The notes: generated by a model from the sequence alone, not told the origin. Positions 7,593-16,549 are shown, numbered from the stretch's first letter. The stretch: DNA of 47,214 nt from Treponema sp. (GCA_024695625.1 JAILHV010000251.1:1-47214), one strand, 5' to 3'. A program made the numbers and translations.

Positions 7593-8813
7593 TTAGTTAG
7601 CGGCGAAGGGGGCAAACAAACTCCCCGCATCGATTCCGTTTATGACAGTTCCCTGGGGATAGGACTTTAAAAGATTCACCTTGCCGTCCCTAAGGTGCTT
7701 GCTTGTAATTCCGTGCTTTATGGATGAATCAGCTTCCAGCAGGGCCGAATAATGATCTGCAAGACGTACTATGCGTCCGTCCACCGGAGAGAATTCATCA
7801 GAATTGTATTTTTCATTTAGTTCGTCAAATTCTACGTGCACGGTCTTTTTGCCAAGCTGCACTCGGTTGCAGAATTCGTCACCGGTAAAATAAAGGATTT
7901 CATCCCTGTAGAAGTCTTCCATGTGGGGAACCAGGTCTTTGTTTACGATGATTTCTTCTATTTCCTTGATTACAGACGGAAGTCCATGGGTTGCCTGCTT
8001 TACCGGAGAAATTATGTCCCTTGTTACCGCTTCCGGCAAATCGTGGAAGAGGGCGCAGAAGAAGTTGTTGAAAAGGCGCTTGGGGCAAAGCTTTACGCCG
8101 TTTTCGCGCTGGAGAAGAAGGGTTAGTATTGCAACAAAAAAGCAGTGGCCAAGAACACTTGTCTTTGGTACGCGGGGGGTTTGGTTCCATCTTGTCTGGA
8201 AACGGAGCTGCTCTATCTTGGAAAGGAAGTCGAAGGGTCTCTGCCTTGTGTACAAAAGCTGGAGGCCGCGCAAGTCAAGGAAAGACTGGATGTCTGCATA
8301 GACTTCTTTTTTTATCTGCTCAAGGCGCATGGGTTCGTTAACCGGGCTTATCATTTCCAGTTCGCGCAGGGTTGAATACTTGTGGGCTGCGCGGAAGACA
8401 CGGGCTGTAAGTTCCTGGCCTTTTTCGAAGGGGATAGAGCCGGATGTCCTTCCTATGTAGAGGGTAAAGCGGGAAAAAAGGTCCCGGTCGGAGATGAATG
8501 TGCGGTACTGGTCTAGAACCCATTCATTGAGCTTTATGTATTCTTCCGGGTACTGGCTCCTTAGAAGGCGTTCCACGGGGCTTTTTATGTCGCAGAGGGC
8601 AATCTTTCTAAGGAGGTCAAAGAGGGAGGCGTAAATCATCCACTCCCAGTCTATCTTCTGACCGCCCTTCTCTTCAAATTTGCCTATGATGTATGCGACC
8701 ACCATTTTTTCGGCAGACTTGTCCATTTCCACTACGCTGAAGGGACGGATCAAGTCGTTCCAGCGCTCAATTGAAAATCCCTCGAATATCTTAAGTGCAA
8801 AATTCTTATCCAT
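7593..8813 (-). CDS. HD-domain phosphohydrolase
   Basis: A 406-residue protein whose C-terminal half is an HD metal-dependent phosphohydrolase domain: His223 in LGHCFFVA, then His257-Asp258 in FHDLPEAVTRDIISPVK, and a conserved aspartate in RLADHYSALLEA further on. This pattern is closest to YfbR-like 5'-nucleotidases and related HD hydrolases. The N-terminal 200 residues are helical and I do not recognise them. There is no signal peptide. It sits in the recN operon, 29 bases after the helical-protein gene and 17 before the HerA-like ATPase gene. Nucleotide clean-up is a reasonable inference; the substrate is unknown. Confidence 0.8.
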   Translation of the reverse strand: MDKNFALKIFEGFSIERWNDLIRPFSVVEMDKSAEKMVVAYIIGKFEEKGGQKIDWEWMIYASLFDLLRKIALCDIKSPVERLLRSQYPEEYIKLNEWVLDQYRTFISDRDLFSRFTLYIGRTSGSIPFEKGQELTARVFRAAHKYSTLRELEMISPVNEPMRLEQIKKEVYADIQSFLDLRGLQLLYTRQRPFDFLSKIEQLRFQTRWNQTPRVPKTSVLGHCFFVAILTLLLQRENGVKLCPKRLFNNFFCALFHDLPEAVTRDIISPVKQATHGLPSVIKEIEEIIVNKDLVPHMEDFYRDEILYFTGDEFCNRVQLGKKTVHVEFDELNEKYNSDEFSPVDGRIVRLADHYSALLEADSSIKHGITSKHLRDGKVNLLKSYPQGTVINGIDAGSLFAPFAAN

Positions 8814-8842
8814 CGTAAAAAGGAGCCTGTTGGCGGCTAAAG

Positions 8843-9646
8843 CTATTTGCTAGAACCGTCCTTCTGGTCCGCCTCCATCTTCTGCTTCCAGACAAGGGCC
8901 TTCTTGCGGATTTCTTCGCTGTTTTCGCTGTCGTTAAGCACCATTGCAACGCGCCTTGCCGCAATCAGGAAGTTTATGGCCTGCCTCATGTCGTCTATGC
9001 GGCGGGAGGGGCCTTCGTACTTTGCGCGGTATTCGTCTGCACTTTTGTTCAAAAGCTTTCTTATAAGGCGCACGTAAAGAACTGAATTGTCGTAGTCCTT
9101 GGAAGAGGGGTCAAAATAGTCCTTGGCAGCCTGCTTCATGTCTATGAAATTCTTTGAGATTGCGGCGAATCTAGCCCTAAGCTCTACGAATGAAATTTCC
9201 CACTTGGAATTTTTTCCGAAAGCGTCTACAAGCAGGTCTATTGCAAGCCCAAATTTGCGCACCAGATAGAACCTTTTTTCTATTGGCGTGGCCTGAATCT
9301 TGTCCAGGGTTGGCTCAAGGTCGCGGAAGGGGCAGTCAACAGCGTTTGTGACAACTTCTTCCATATAAATTATTGCCTTGTAGATTATCTTTCTGGCATC
9401 GTTGAGGGCATCATTGTTCTTTGTATCAAGAATCTTGAGAGAATATGTGTTTATGGACATGTAGAGGGACGCAATCTTTAGCATGAGCTCGGCAAGTTCC
9501 AGCTTTTTGTATTCAAGGCCGTCACGTGACTGGCGCATCTTAAAGACAGCTTCCTTTTCCTGCTTAAGCAAGGCATCCACCTGGGCCTTTACTTCTTTTG
9601 ACTTTGCCGAAAATTCTGCTCTTCCCTCTGTAGTTATGTTTGCCAT
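8843..9646 (-). CDS. Helical protein of unknown function
   Basis: A 267-residue, strongly charged and mainly alpha-helical protein. The first 70 residues are coiled-coil-like, rich in Lys, Glu and Gln, and the C-terminus is Lys/Asp/Ser-rich. No signal peptide, membrane segment or catalytic motif is visible. Its ATG overlaps the recN stop by one base (TAATG), so the two are translationally coupled. I do not recognise the family; lineage-specific conservation in treponemes is likely but unproven. Position suggests a role alongside RecN or the downstream HD hydrolase and ATPase, but that is context only. Confidence 0.75.
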   Translation of the reverse strand: MANITTEGRAEFSAKSKEVKAQVDALLKQEKEAVFKMRQSRDGLEYKKLELAELMLKIASLYMSINTYSLKILDTKNNDALNDARKIIYKAIIYMEEVVTNAVDCPFRDLEPTLDKIQATPIEKRFYLVRKFGLAIDLLVDAFGKNSKWEISFVELRARFAAISKNFIDMKQAAKDYFDPSSKDYDNSVLYVRLIRKLLNKSADEYRAKYEGPSRRIDDMRQAINFLIAARRVAMVLNDSENSEEIRKKALVWKQKMEADQKDGSSK

Positions 9647-11343
9647 TATCTGCCTCCGTATTTTTGCAGCATGGAAGACGCGTGTTCCAAAGACTCTTCG
9701 GAAGATGAATCCCCAGAAAGCATACGTGCAATTTCCTGAACCCGACTGTCTCCGGCCACAGGGAAAACGGCTGTGCTTGTCATATCTCCGGCTGCTCCTT
9801 TTTCTATCTTTAGCTGATTATCGGCATAAACTGCAATGCTCGCTAGATGTGTAATGCACAATATCTGCCTTGCAGAGGCAAGTTTTTTCAGGTGATCGCC
9901 CACGGCAACCGCAACTTCGCCTCCAATACCAGTGTCTATCTCGTCAAAGACAAGGGTTCCGGCAGTGTCCGCAGCAGAAAGTATGGTCTTAAGGGCAAGC
10001 ATTACACGGCTAAGTTCACCACCAGAAGCGATTCTTGCAAGAGGCAGCATTGGGGAGCCTGGGTTTGCGCTTATAAGGAATTCAATGTCGTCCATTCCGT
10101 AGGGACCGCACTTCTGGGTAAGGTCATCACCGGCCTTTTCCTGCAGGTTCACCTTGAATTTTGTACCGCCCATGCCAAGGCTTTGCAAAATTGCCTCCAC
10201 GTCATGGGACATCTTGTCCGAAGCGGCCTTTCTCTTTATGCTGATTTCCTTAGCGGCAGTATAGACTTTCTTGCCAGCCTCCTCAACCTGGGCCTCAAGT
10301 TCCTCCCGGTTCTGCACAAGTCCTGAAATTTGCTCAAGCTCGGCCTCTGCCTTTTTAGCGTATTCAAGAACCTGGGAAATGGGAGAAGCCTTTCCAGACG
10401 CATACTTTTTCTTTAGCTTGTATATAAGTTCAAGGCGGTCCTGAACCTGCTCAAGCCTTTCCGGGTCAAAGACAAGCCCCTGCTCGTAGCGGCGGAATTC
10501 TGCTGAAATATCTTCTATCTCGTAGTATGAAGACTGAATGCGGTTTTCAAGGGCACCAAGGCTCTTGTCCAAAGAAGAAGCCCTAGAAGAAGATGATGAA
10601 AGCCTCTTGAAAAGACTGAGTATGCCACCGCCCTCGCCTTCCAGAAGAGAATTGATTTCCTCAATCTCGCCGTAAAGCTTTTCGTAGGAAGAAAGACGGT
10701 TCTCCTCGTCCTCCAGCTCTGAATCCTCGTTTTCCCTTAGGTTTGCTGAATTTATTTCTTCCACTGCAAAGTTTAGCATTTCTATGCGCTCTGCCCGCTT
10801 TGAGTCGTCAGTGTTAAGGTTCTGCAAAAGCCTGCGTTTTTCCACCAGGTCTGAATAAAGGGCCGTAAAAGATGCAACCTGTTCGGTGATTCCGGCATAA
10901 ATGTCTAGGTAGCGCCTGTGTTCTGCCACCTTAAAGAGGGACTGCTGCTCGTGCTGACCGTGTATGTCCACCAGGAATGCAGAAAAAGCAAGCAAATCCG
11001 CCCTTGTTACAGGAACTCCGCCTATCCAGCCGGATGATTTTCCGGTGTTTCTTATTACGCGGCGCAAGAGAATCCTTCCGTCTTCATCCTCAATACCGTG
11101 CTCTTCAAGCCAGGCATGGGCTTCAGGGCTTTCCAGAAGGAATGTTCCCGAAACCTGAGCTTCCTGCGTTCCAGTGCGAATCTGTTCCACCCCGGCCTTT
11201 CCGCCAAGAAGAAAAGCCAGGCTTCCGATTAAAATTGACTTTCCAGCACCGGTTTCGCCACTCAAAACGGTAAAACCTTTTGAAAATTCAACATGAGCAG
11301 AATCAATAAGCGCAAAATTCTTTATGTCAAGTTCCTCAAGCAC
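9646..11343 (-). CDS. recN: DNA repair protein RecN
   Basis: SMC-like ATPase that acts at double-strand breaks in recombinational repair. I place the start at GTG 11343, giving 565 residues, because a strong AGGAGG lies five bases upstream; a longer frame to 11385 has no such site. Walker A GETGAGKS is at residues 29-36, the coiled-coil arms fill the middle (about 150-350), and the C-terminal signature ASGGELSRVMLALK and Walker B LVFDEIDTGIGG complete the ABC head. The start overlaps the end of nadK by eight bases and the stop overlaps the next start by one, so it is embedded in a tightly coupled operon. Length and motifs are normal for RecN. Confidence 0.96.
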   Translation of the reverse strand: MLEELDIKNFALIDSAHVEFSKGFTVLSGETGAGKSILIGSLAFLLGGKAGVEQIRTGTQEAQVSGTFLLESPEAHAWLEEHGIEDEDGRILLRRVIRNTGKSSGWIGGVPVTRADLLAFSAFLVDIHGQHEQQSLFKVAEHRRYLDIYAGITEQVASFTALYSDLVEKRRLLQNLNTDDSKRAERIEMLNFAVEEINSANLRENEDSELEDEENRLSSYEKLYGEIEEINSLLEGEGGGILSLFKRLSSSSSRASSLDKSLGALENRIQSSYYEIEDISAEFRRYEQGLVFDPERLEQVQDRLELIYKLKKKYASGKASPISQVLEYAKKAEAELEQISGLVQNREELEAQVEEAGKKVYTAAKEISIKRKAASDKMSHDVEAILQSLGMGGTKFKVNLQEKAGDDLTQKCGPYGMDDIEFLISANPGSPMLPLARIASGGELSRVMLALKTILSAADTAGTLVFDEIDTGIGGEVAVAVGDHLKKLASARQILCITHLASIAVYADNQLKIEKGAAGDMTSTAVFPVAGDSRVQEIARMLSGDSSSEESLEHASSMLQKYGGR

Positions 11344-12190
11344 GGGGTCCTCCTGACCAGTTGAGCTTGCTCTGCAAAGCCGCATAGAATTTTTCCTGGG
11401 TGGAACAAATTATCGAGGCCTTGTAGTCCGGTATGCCCAAAATTATAACATCGTTTTCCTGCAAATTAAAATTCACCTGACCATCTATGCTAAGCCCAAC
11501 ATCCACGCGGGAAGGCTTTACGGTAATTGCAATCTCGCCCTTTGCGCTAAAGACCAGGGGCCTTGCAGACAAGCTGAATGAACTTACCGGCGTAAGCACG
11601 AGTCCGTCAAGAGACGGGTCAAGTATTGGGCCACCTGCAGCAGCAGAATATGCGGTTGAACCTGTGGGGGTAGAAACAATTATTCCGTTTGCCTTGAAGG
11701 GGCCAAGCAGGGCATGGTTGTAGGCCACGTCCAAGTTAACGAGCCTTGATGAACCCGGGCTTGAAATAACAGCATCATTCATTCCGCACACGTCAAAGAC
11801 AGTCTTTCCGTCCCTTATGACTTCGCTTCTTACAAGGGAGCGTCTTCCGGTAAAAGCCTTGCCTTGAATGTAGGACAAGAGGTCCTTTTTCCAGCCGCAA
11901 GGTGAAACTACCGCAAGAAAGCCAAATTCCCCAAGGTTTATGGGAAAAACCGGTATGCCAAGCGGAGCGCAACCCCTGCAAGCAGAAAGAACAGTTCCGT
12001 CTCCGCCAAGAGTTACGGTAAAATCATAGCCCTTAAAAACAGGAGCTGATTTTGAAGAGTCAAGTGAAGAGCCGTCATACGAATAAATGTCTGAACTTAC
12101 CGAATTTTCCTTTAGGAAGGAACAAATCTCAGCCGCAAGTTCAGAGGCATTTCTTTTGAATTCGTTGACAATAACAAGACACTTTTTCAT
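11336..12190 (-). CDS. nadK: NAD kinase
   Basis: ATP- or polyphosphate-dependent kinase making NADP from NAD in the cytoplasm. The 284-residue length is typical. The GGDGT motif is at residues 62-66 (VTLGGDGTVLSA), and the NAD-binding part carries GMNDAVI, TPTGSTAYSAAAGGPI and the beta-rich C-terminal domain. It lies 10 bases downstream of the DegT-like gene and overlaps recN by eight bases. A nadK-recN pairing is common in bacteria, which supports both calls. Confidence 0.95.
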   Translation of the reverse strand: MKKCLVIVNEFKRNASELAAEICSFLKENSVSSDIYSYDGSSLDSSKSAPVFKGYDFTVTLGGDGTVLSACRGCAPLGIPVFPINLGEFGFLAVVSPCGWKKDLLSYIQGKAFTGRRSLVRSEVIRDGKTVFDVCGMNDAVISSPGSSRLVNLDVAYNHALLGPFKANGIIVSTPTGSTAYSAAAGGPILDPSLDGLVLTPVSSFSLSARPLVFSAKGEIAITVKPSRVDVGLSIDGQVNFNLQENDVIILGIPDYKASIICSTQEKFYAALQSKLNWSGGPRA

Positions 12191-12200
12191 AGGATTTCCA

Positions 12201-13307
12201 TCAGGGCAGGGATGAAAGAACTTTTACCATAAGGGAAACGTCCTTCTGCCCAAGACGCGGATAGAGCGGGAACATTGCGCAGCGCAAAAGCAGTGAGTTT
12301 GCGCAAAGACATGACGGTGCAATTTGCTCCTGCCGCAAAGCTACTATTGAATTCTCATAGGCTTGGCGGATTTCTATTCCCTTTTTCTGGGCATAGGCCT
12401 TTACGTCCTTAAAACCGGAATTGAGCACAAGGGGGAAGGAATAAATCGTTGACCCCCTGTCCAAGGCACGGACGAAGGTTTTGTGCCTACCGCTGGCAAT
12501 TGCCCTGCTGTAGAGGTTGAATATTTCTATGCGGGACTTTTCGTTGCGCTCAAATTCCTTTAGTTCTACAAAGGCAAGGGCTGCATTCATGTCCGGCATT
12601 ATGTCCGTAGAAGGAGCTTCTTCAGCAAATTTTTTTAGCACAATCCACTCGCGCCTGCAAGGAGCCATAAGGACTGCACCGCCACCGGCTGTTATGATGT
12701 CCCTGTCTTCCATGCCGAATATGGTGTAGACACCGTACATTCCGGCTCTTTTTCCCAAAGGCTCTTCCTTTTGACCGTCTTCCTGGCTCTTTTCCTCCTG
12801 GCCTTTACCCTCGTCACCTTCATTTTCCTTTTCTGCGGGATAAAAAGAAAGTGCTGACTGGGAAATGTCTTCTATAACCGGAATGCCAAGTTCAAGTATA
12901 GCCTTTATGTCTGGAAGGACGCCCATAGATTCACTAAGCACAATAAGCTTACCGCCATTCTTTATGCCTTCCTCAAGGATTTCCGGGGTAACAAGGCCTG
13001 TTTCCTCAACAACATCAAGAACCAGTGGCTTGTATCCAAGGCGTTCCACTGTAATAAGCTGCCAAGCAGGGGCAAGTGCACTGAGCATTATGGAACTTTC
13101 CTTGGGCAAATCCAAGGCCTTAAGGGCATATTCAAGTGCAACAGCAGGGCTCCTGAGAGCAAGGGCACCGTCGCATCCTGTGTATTCCTTTACAGCCTGA
13201 ACAAGGCGTGCTGTCTGGTCTCCGGGGCCTATCTTTTCGTCCACCATACAGGTAAGTACGGCTTCCATTTCTTTTCTGCGAATTGTAGGACTGTATGTCT
13301 GTATCAT
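12201..13307 (-). CDS. DegT/DnrJ-type aminotransferase-like protein lacking the PLP lysine
   Basis: A fold-type I PLP-enzyme relative of the DegT/DnrJ/EryC1/StrS family, 368 residues from the ATG at 13307, which has AAGGA about ten bases upstream; an in-frame GTG at 13337 without such a site is less likely. The aspartate that holds the pyridine nitrogen is present (Asp147 in VIEDISQ). The segment that normally reads like SFHxxKNxTxxEGG here reads FGMEDRDIITAGGG, so the Schiff-base lysine is replaced by Arg202. A charged Glu/Lys/Gly-rich insertion occupies about residues 160-185. It is therefore unlikely to be a transaminase; a dehydratase-like, binding or regulatory role is possible. It is first in the nadK-recN operon. 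Confidence 0.75.
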   Translation of the reverse strand: MIQTYSPTIRRKEMEAVLTCMVDEKIGPGDQTARLVQAVKEYTGCDGALALRSPAVALEYALKALDLPKESSIMLSALAPAWQLITVERLGYKPLVLDVVEETGLVTPEILEEGIKNGGKLIVLSESMGVLPDIKAILELGIPVIEDISQSALSFYPAEKENEGDEGKGQEEKSQEDGQKEEPLGKRAGMYGVYTIFGMEDRDIITAGGGAVLMAPCRREWIVLKKFAEEAPSTDIMPDMNAALAFVELKEFERNEKSRIEIFNLYSRAIASGRHKTFVRALDRGSTIYSFPLVLNSGFKDVKAYAQKKGIEIRQAYENSIVALRQEQIAPSCLCANSLLLRCAMFPLYPRLGQKDVSLMVKVLSSLP

Positions 13308-13442
13308 TTTTTTAAAATCCTTATTATTAAAATGCACCCCTGTAAGACAATAGCCTTAAGGGGAGCCATGCAAATGCGGTATTTAATTTTTTGCCAGTCA
13401 ACGGCCATGGTTCAGGCGGCGGCTCTTGCGGCGAAGGCAGGG

Positions 13443-13934
13443 CTAGCGTATCTCAGGAACGATTTTCTGGAGCTCGTTGGCGTTAAAGAGCCTTCTTGTG
13501 TCAAGGATGATAAGATATGACTGGTCCTGGCGCACAACACCGTGTATGTATTCGGTACCAATACCGCTGAGCATCTGTGGCGGGGGCTTGATTTCTCCCT
13601 TGTCCACGGAAATAACGCGGTTGATGCGGTCTATGATGATTCCAATTTTGTTGCCTTCAATGTCGAGGATTATAAATCCACCGTCATCTTCTTCAAATTC
13701 ATCAAATTCAGAGTCCCTTGTCATTTCCTTAATGTGAAACCTCTTGTGGAGGTTGATTATCGGGATTATTTCACCGCGAAGGTTGATTATTCCCTCTACA
13801 TAATACGGTGCGTTCGGAATGGGGCGTACACTTTGGATTTTTACGATTTCCTTAACGTCCATAATGTCTACGCCATACAGTTCGTCACCAAGCTGAAAAG
13901 TTACGAGCTGAAACTGTGTATTTTCTTCGGCCAT
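13443..13934 (-). CDS. cheW: Chemotaxis coupling protein CheW
   Basis: Adaptor that links chemoreceptors to the kinase CheA in the polar arrays controlling the periplasmic flagella. The 163 residues show the CheW fold: FQLGDELYGVDIMDVKEIV, then IPNAPYYVEGIINLRGEIIP, and GIIIDRINRVISV with a C-terminal receptor/CheA surface. A short acidic insertion (DEFEEDDGG, about residues 83-92) makes it slightly longer than usual. The start has AAGGAG upstream and its own predicted promoter. No other chemotaxis gene is in the window, so this is a stand-alone cheW. Confidence 0.93.
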   Translation of the reverse strand: MAEENTQFQLVTFQLGDELYGVDIMDVKEIVKIQSVRPIPNAPYYVEGIINLRGEIIPIINLHKRFHIKEMTRDSEFDEFEEDDGGFIILDIEGNKIGIIIDRINRVISVDKGEIKPPPQMLSGIGTEYIHGVVRQDQSYLIILDTRRLFNANELQKIVPEIR

Positions 13935-13985
13935 GCCTAACTCCTTTTAAGGGTATTGTCGGGTATTACTACCGCTTACCCTACT

Positions 13986-14014
13986 ATTTTACACCAAGAA
14001 CGCGCTCTAGTCTA
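13986..14014 (-). promoter_or_regulatory. Predicted cheW promoter
   Basis: On the minus strand, TAGACT (14014-14009, overlapping the comF stop) and TAAAAT (13991-13986) are separated by 17 bases, about 50 bases before the cheW start. This would let cheW be transcribed independently of comF. Confidence 0.5.
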
Positions 14015-14804
14015 CTATAAATAGCGTAATAACTTGAACTTTTCTTATTCCTTTTCCCTTCAAAAGGGCAGAACAGGCCTCAACTGTAGCCCCAGTAGTC
14101 ATAACGTCGTCCAAAAGCACGGCTTCCTCGGGCATTTTTCCAGATTTTGAAAGCCTTGCCACGGCTTTTTCGTCCGCTACGTATGAAGAACTGCCCAGCA
14201 AAAGACGGCCTTTCCGGTCCTGTTTTTTCTGCTGTTCAGAAGACAGCCTTTTTAACAGGCGGCAAATGCTGCGACCATAGACGTATTGGAGGATGCGGCA
14301 AAGCTCTTCTATCTGGTCCCAGCCCTTGTTCCTTAGCTTTCCGGGTCTTGGTGGAACAGGCACAAGAGGAATGTCACACCTGCCCCTTCCCGGGTACAAA
14401 GTTTCTATGGCTTTTTCCACACATTCAGCAAAAAGAGGGGAAATTGAGCGGTTTTCTCCCATCTTCCATTCAAAAAGCAGGCCTTTCATCCATAAGCGGT
14501 AGGGCCAGAGGGGAAAAACCGAGTCTGCATGGCAAAGAAGCCGCTTTTCACGGCAAGAGGAGCACAAATCATTACCCACAAGCAGTATCTTGCCGCAAAG
14601 CTTGCACCTTCCATTTCCCGGGGGAAAAAAGCCAAGAAGGTATTTTTCTGCACATTCAGGACAGACTGGCATTGCCAAAGTCCTTTTTCCGCAGCAGATA
14701 CAACTTTCCCTTGCAAGGGAAGCAGAAAAAGCGGCATGTAAAAAAGACAGGGCCAAAAGCCTTAACTTGAACAAGGCAGATTTTGTTTTTTTAACAACTT
14801 GCAT
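14007..14804 (-). CDS. comF: ComF-family phosphoribosyltransferase-like protein
   Basis: A 265-residue member of the ComF/GntX family. Four CxxC pairs near the N-terminus (Cys35/38, 48/51, 67/70, 81/84) form two predicted zinc ribbons. The C-terminal half is a type I phosphoribosyltransferase domain with the PRPP loop VLLDDVMTTGAT near residue 230. In competent bacteria ComF helps import or process single-stranded DNA; in others the role is unclear. No other competence gene is nearby. The upstream 190 bases separate it from the divergent SH3-protein gene. The family call is secure, the function is not. Confidence 0.88.
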   Translation of the reverse strand: MQVVKKTKSALFKLRLLALSFLHAAFSASLARESCICCGKRTLAMPVCPECAEKYLLGFFPPGNGRCKLCGKILLVGNDLCSSCREKRLLCHADSVFPLWPYRLWMKGLLFEWKMGENRSISPLFAECVEKAIETLYPGRGRCDIPLVPVPPRPGKLRNKGWDQIEELCRILQYVYGRSICRLLKRLSSEQQKKQDRKGRLLLGSSSYVADEKAVARLSKSGKMPEEAVLLDDVMTTGATVEACSALLKGKGIRKVQVITLFIVD

Positions 14805-14957
14805 ACATTATATATATATGCTTTAAAAATTCATAATCCGACACAAAAGCGTAAAAGTTCTGCAAAAAAATTGATTTTCATGGTTCGTAGACACCCCACT
14901 ATGATTTTTTTTGATTTTTGTATAATATGTGGCAAAAAGTAAAAGAGAGGTGTTTAC

Positions 14958-14987
14958 GGAAGAACAGCAGTTGTTTACAGGCTGTAG
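14958..14987 (+). pseudogene. Remnant of the 3' end of an RDD-family gene
   Basis: The 24 bases 14964-14987 match the last 24 bases of the RDD gene (16526-16549) at 22 positions, including the TAG stop, and encode TAVVYRL against TVVVYRL. Nothing upstream forms the rest of such a gene. It looks like the tail of a deleted or rearranged paralogue, directly in front of the SH3-protein gene just as the intact RDD gene lies directly after it. Confidence 0.55.
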
Positions 14988-15002
14988 AAAGGTAAAGTGG
15001 AA

Positions 15003-15914
15003 ATGAAAAAGAAGATACTTTTGCTATTAGTTTTATTTAATGCGCTAGCACTTGCTTTTGCAGACAAGAGCCGCTTTTACAAGGACGGCAAAGTAATTGA
15101 CACAATGTATGTTGATTCAGAAGACGGATTAAAAGTTAGGGACTACCCATCGCTAAAATCAAACAGGATATGCGGGCTTACCCACAGGCTTCCTGTAAAA
15201 GTGCTTGCAATTGGCAAGGAAGAAACTATAGACGGAATAAGAGCCCCCTGGATTGAAATCTTACTTCCAAGGTACGAGTGGAAAGGCGACACTCCTGAAT
15301 ACGGCTGGGTATTCGGAGGCTACGTTTCTAACATTCAGCCCAAATTTAAACTTCCAACAAACAAAGCTGAACTTTTAAAATATCTTACTTCTTTTCCATA
15401 CTGGAACTGTGGTGACTGCCCAGCTTTTAACTTACACTTTTCTGCCAACGGAAAGTTTTGGTGCGGGGCTTTTGAAAAGGGAGAGCCAACTGTTGGAACA
15501 TTCAAGGCAAGCGACAAAGATACGGTTATTATAAATTCCGCCTTTATGGGGATTGAAGTGGAAGTAAATTATACAGTTGAGGAATTGAACGTTTGCCCTT
15601 TAACAGAATATTCATTTAAATTTGAAGGCCCGTTTTTTAGCTATCACAAGGGTTCAACATTCTACGCAAATTACAACCATGACTATCCATATATTGAAAA
15701 TTTACATAAAGAAAAATGCATTTACAACAATTTTAAAAATTCAGTTTACCACTTTGAATATCCATACCAAAAAGAATATTTTGAAAGTGAACTGCTGAAC
15801 AAATTTATTCAAGCGGGCATTTCTGCTGCCGGTACGGAATACGAAAAAAACTACCATGACTACTGGGACCCAATTATGAAAGAGCATCAGAAAAAAGCTG
15901 ATGCAATGGAATAA
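15003..15914 (+). CDS. Exported protein with an N-terminal SH3-like domain
   Basis: A 303-residue protein with a signal peptide (KKILLLLVLFNALALAFA, cleavage near residue 21). Residues about 38-105 resemble a bacterial SH3b domain (DGLKVRDYPSLKSN ... YGWVFGGYVS), a fold that often binds peptidoglycan or other cell-wall ligands. The remainder is aromatic-rich, with two CxxC-like cysteines in YWNCGDCPAF, and is not recognised. I take ATG 15003 because GAAAGG is about ten bases upstream; GTG 14997 in the same frame is possible but too close to it. It is followed by the RDD membrane protein gene in the same direction, and the pair was probably once duplicated. Confidence 0.75.
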   Translation: MKKKILLLLVLFNALALAFADKSRFYKDGKVIDTMYVDSEDGLKVRDYPSLKSNRICGLTHRLPVKVLAIGKEETIDGIRAPWIEILLPRYEWKGDTPEYGWVFGGYVSNIQPKFKLPTNKAELLKYLTSFPYWNCGDCPAFNLHFSANGKFWCGAFEKGEPTVGTFKASDKDTVIINSAFMGIEVEVNYTVEELNVCPLTEYSFKFEGPFFSYHKGSTFYANYNHDYPYIENLHKEKCIYNNFKNSVYHFEYPYQKEYFESELLNKFIQAGISAAGTEYEKNYHDYWDPIMKEHQKKADAME

Positions 15915-15949
15915 AAAATGAATACAAACAAAGGATGCAATATATAACT

Positions 15950-16549
15950 ATGGAAGAAGAAAATAAAGTGAATGAAGAAAATGAATCACAGAACACTGTG
16001 AAAGACTTCACCTACCCAAGTTTTATGGGAAGAGCAGGCGCCTATATTTTTGACGGACTAATTTTATCTCCAATTTTTGTTTTGCTTTTTTTTGTACAGG
16101 GAAAATTATATACCAACGAAAGCATGTTTTATCCGGCTTTGCTAATTGAACTGCTGTTTTTTATTATTCCCACTTGTTACCGGATTTATTTTAACACAAA
16201 ATTTAGCGGAACTCCCGGCAAGCTTTTCTTCAAATTTAGAGTTTGCAGGGAAGACGGAAAGCCAATGACTGTGGGAACTGCAATAAAAAGAGATGCAATC
16301 TATATAATAAGGAGTGCCATCTATCTAACATGCTTTTTTGCATTCATCGCATTCTTCTCAATGAACCGTGAAAAAATAACTACTTATGGGGTTGCAACAT
16401 ATTTATATTCAGAAACTTTACTGGCAAAAATAGAAACTTGCATCTTTTTTGTAATCTGCATTTTTGATTTAGGAAAAGCTTTGTTTTCAAAAAAAAGGAA
16501 GGCCCTTCACGATACAATTGCAGGAACAGTAGTTGTTTACAGACTGTAG
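15950..16549 (+). CDS. RDD-family membrane protein
   Basis: A 199-residue integral membrane protein of the RDD family. After a polar Glu/Asn-rich N-terminus come four hydrophobic segments (about residues 34-55, 62-80, 118-138 and 158-176). Typical features are FMGRAGAYIFDGLILSP at the start, GTPGKLFFKFRV in the middle and RKALHDTIAGT near the end. The ATG at 15950 begins MEEEN; an ATG at 15935 directly abuts the only AAGGA sequence and could not use it, though the spacing for 15950 is long. Members are thought to take part in transport or cation homeostasis; the role here is unknown. It forms a unit with the upstream SH3-protein gene. Confidence 0.8.
   Translation: MEEENKVNEENESQNTVKDFTYPSFMGRAGAYIFDGLILSPIFVLLFFVQGKLYTNESMFYPALLIELLFFIIPTCYRIYFNTKFSGTPGKLFFKFRVCREDGKPMTVGTAIKRDAIYIIRSAIYLTCFFAFIAFFSMNREKITTYGVATYLYSETLLAKIETCIFFVICIFDLGKALFSKKRKALHDTIAGTVVVYRL

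Noticed and set aside
11344..11385. Longer RecN start at 11385
   Set aside because: The additional 14 residues lie inside nadK, have no ribosome binding site, and the GTG at 11343 has a strong AGGAGG.
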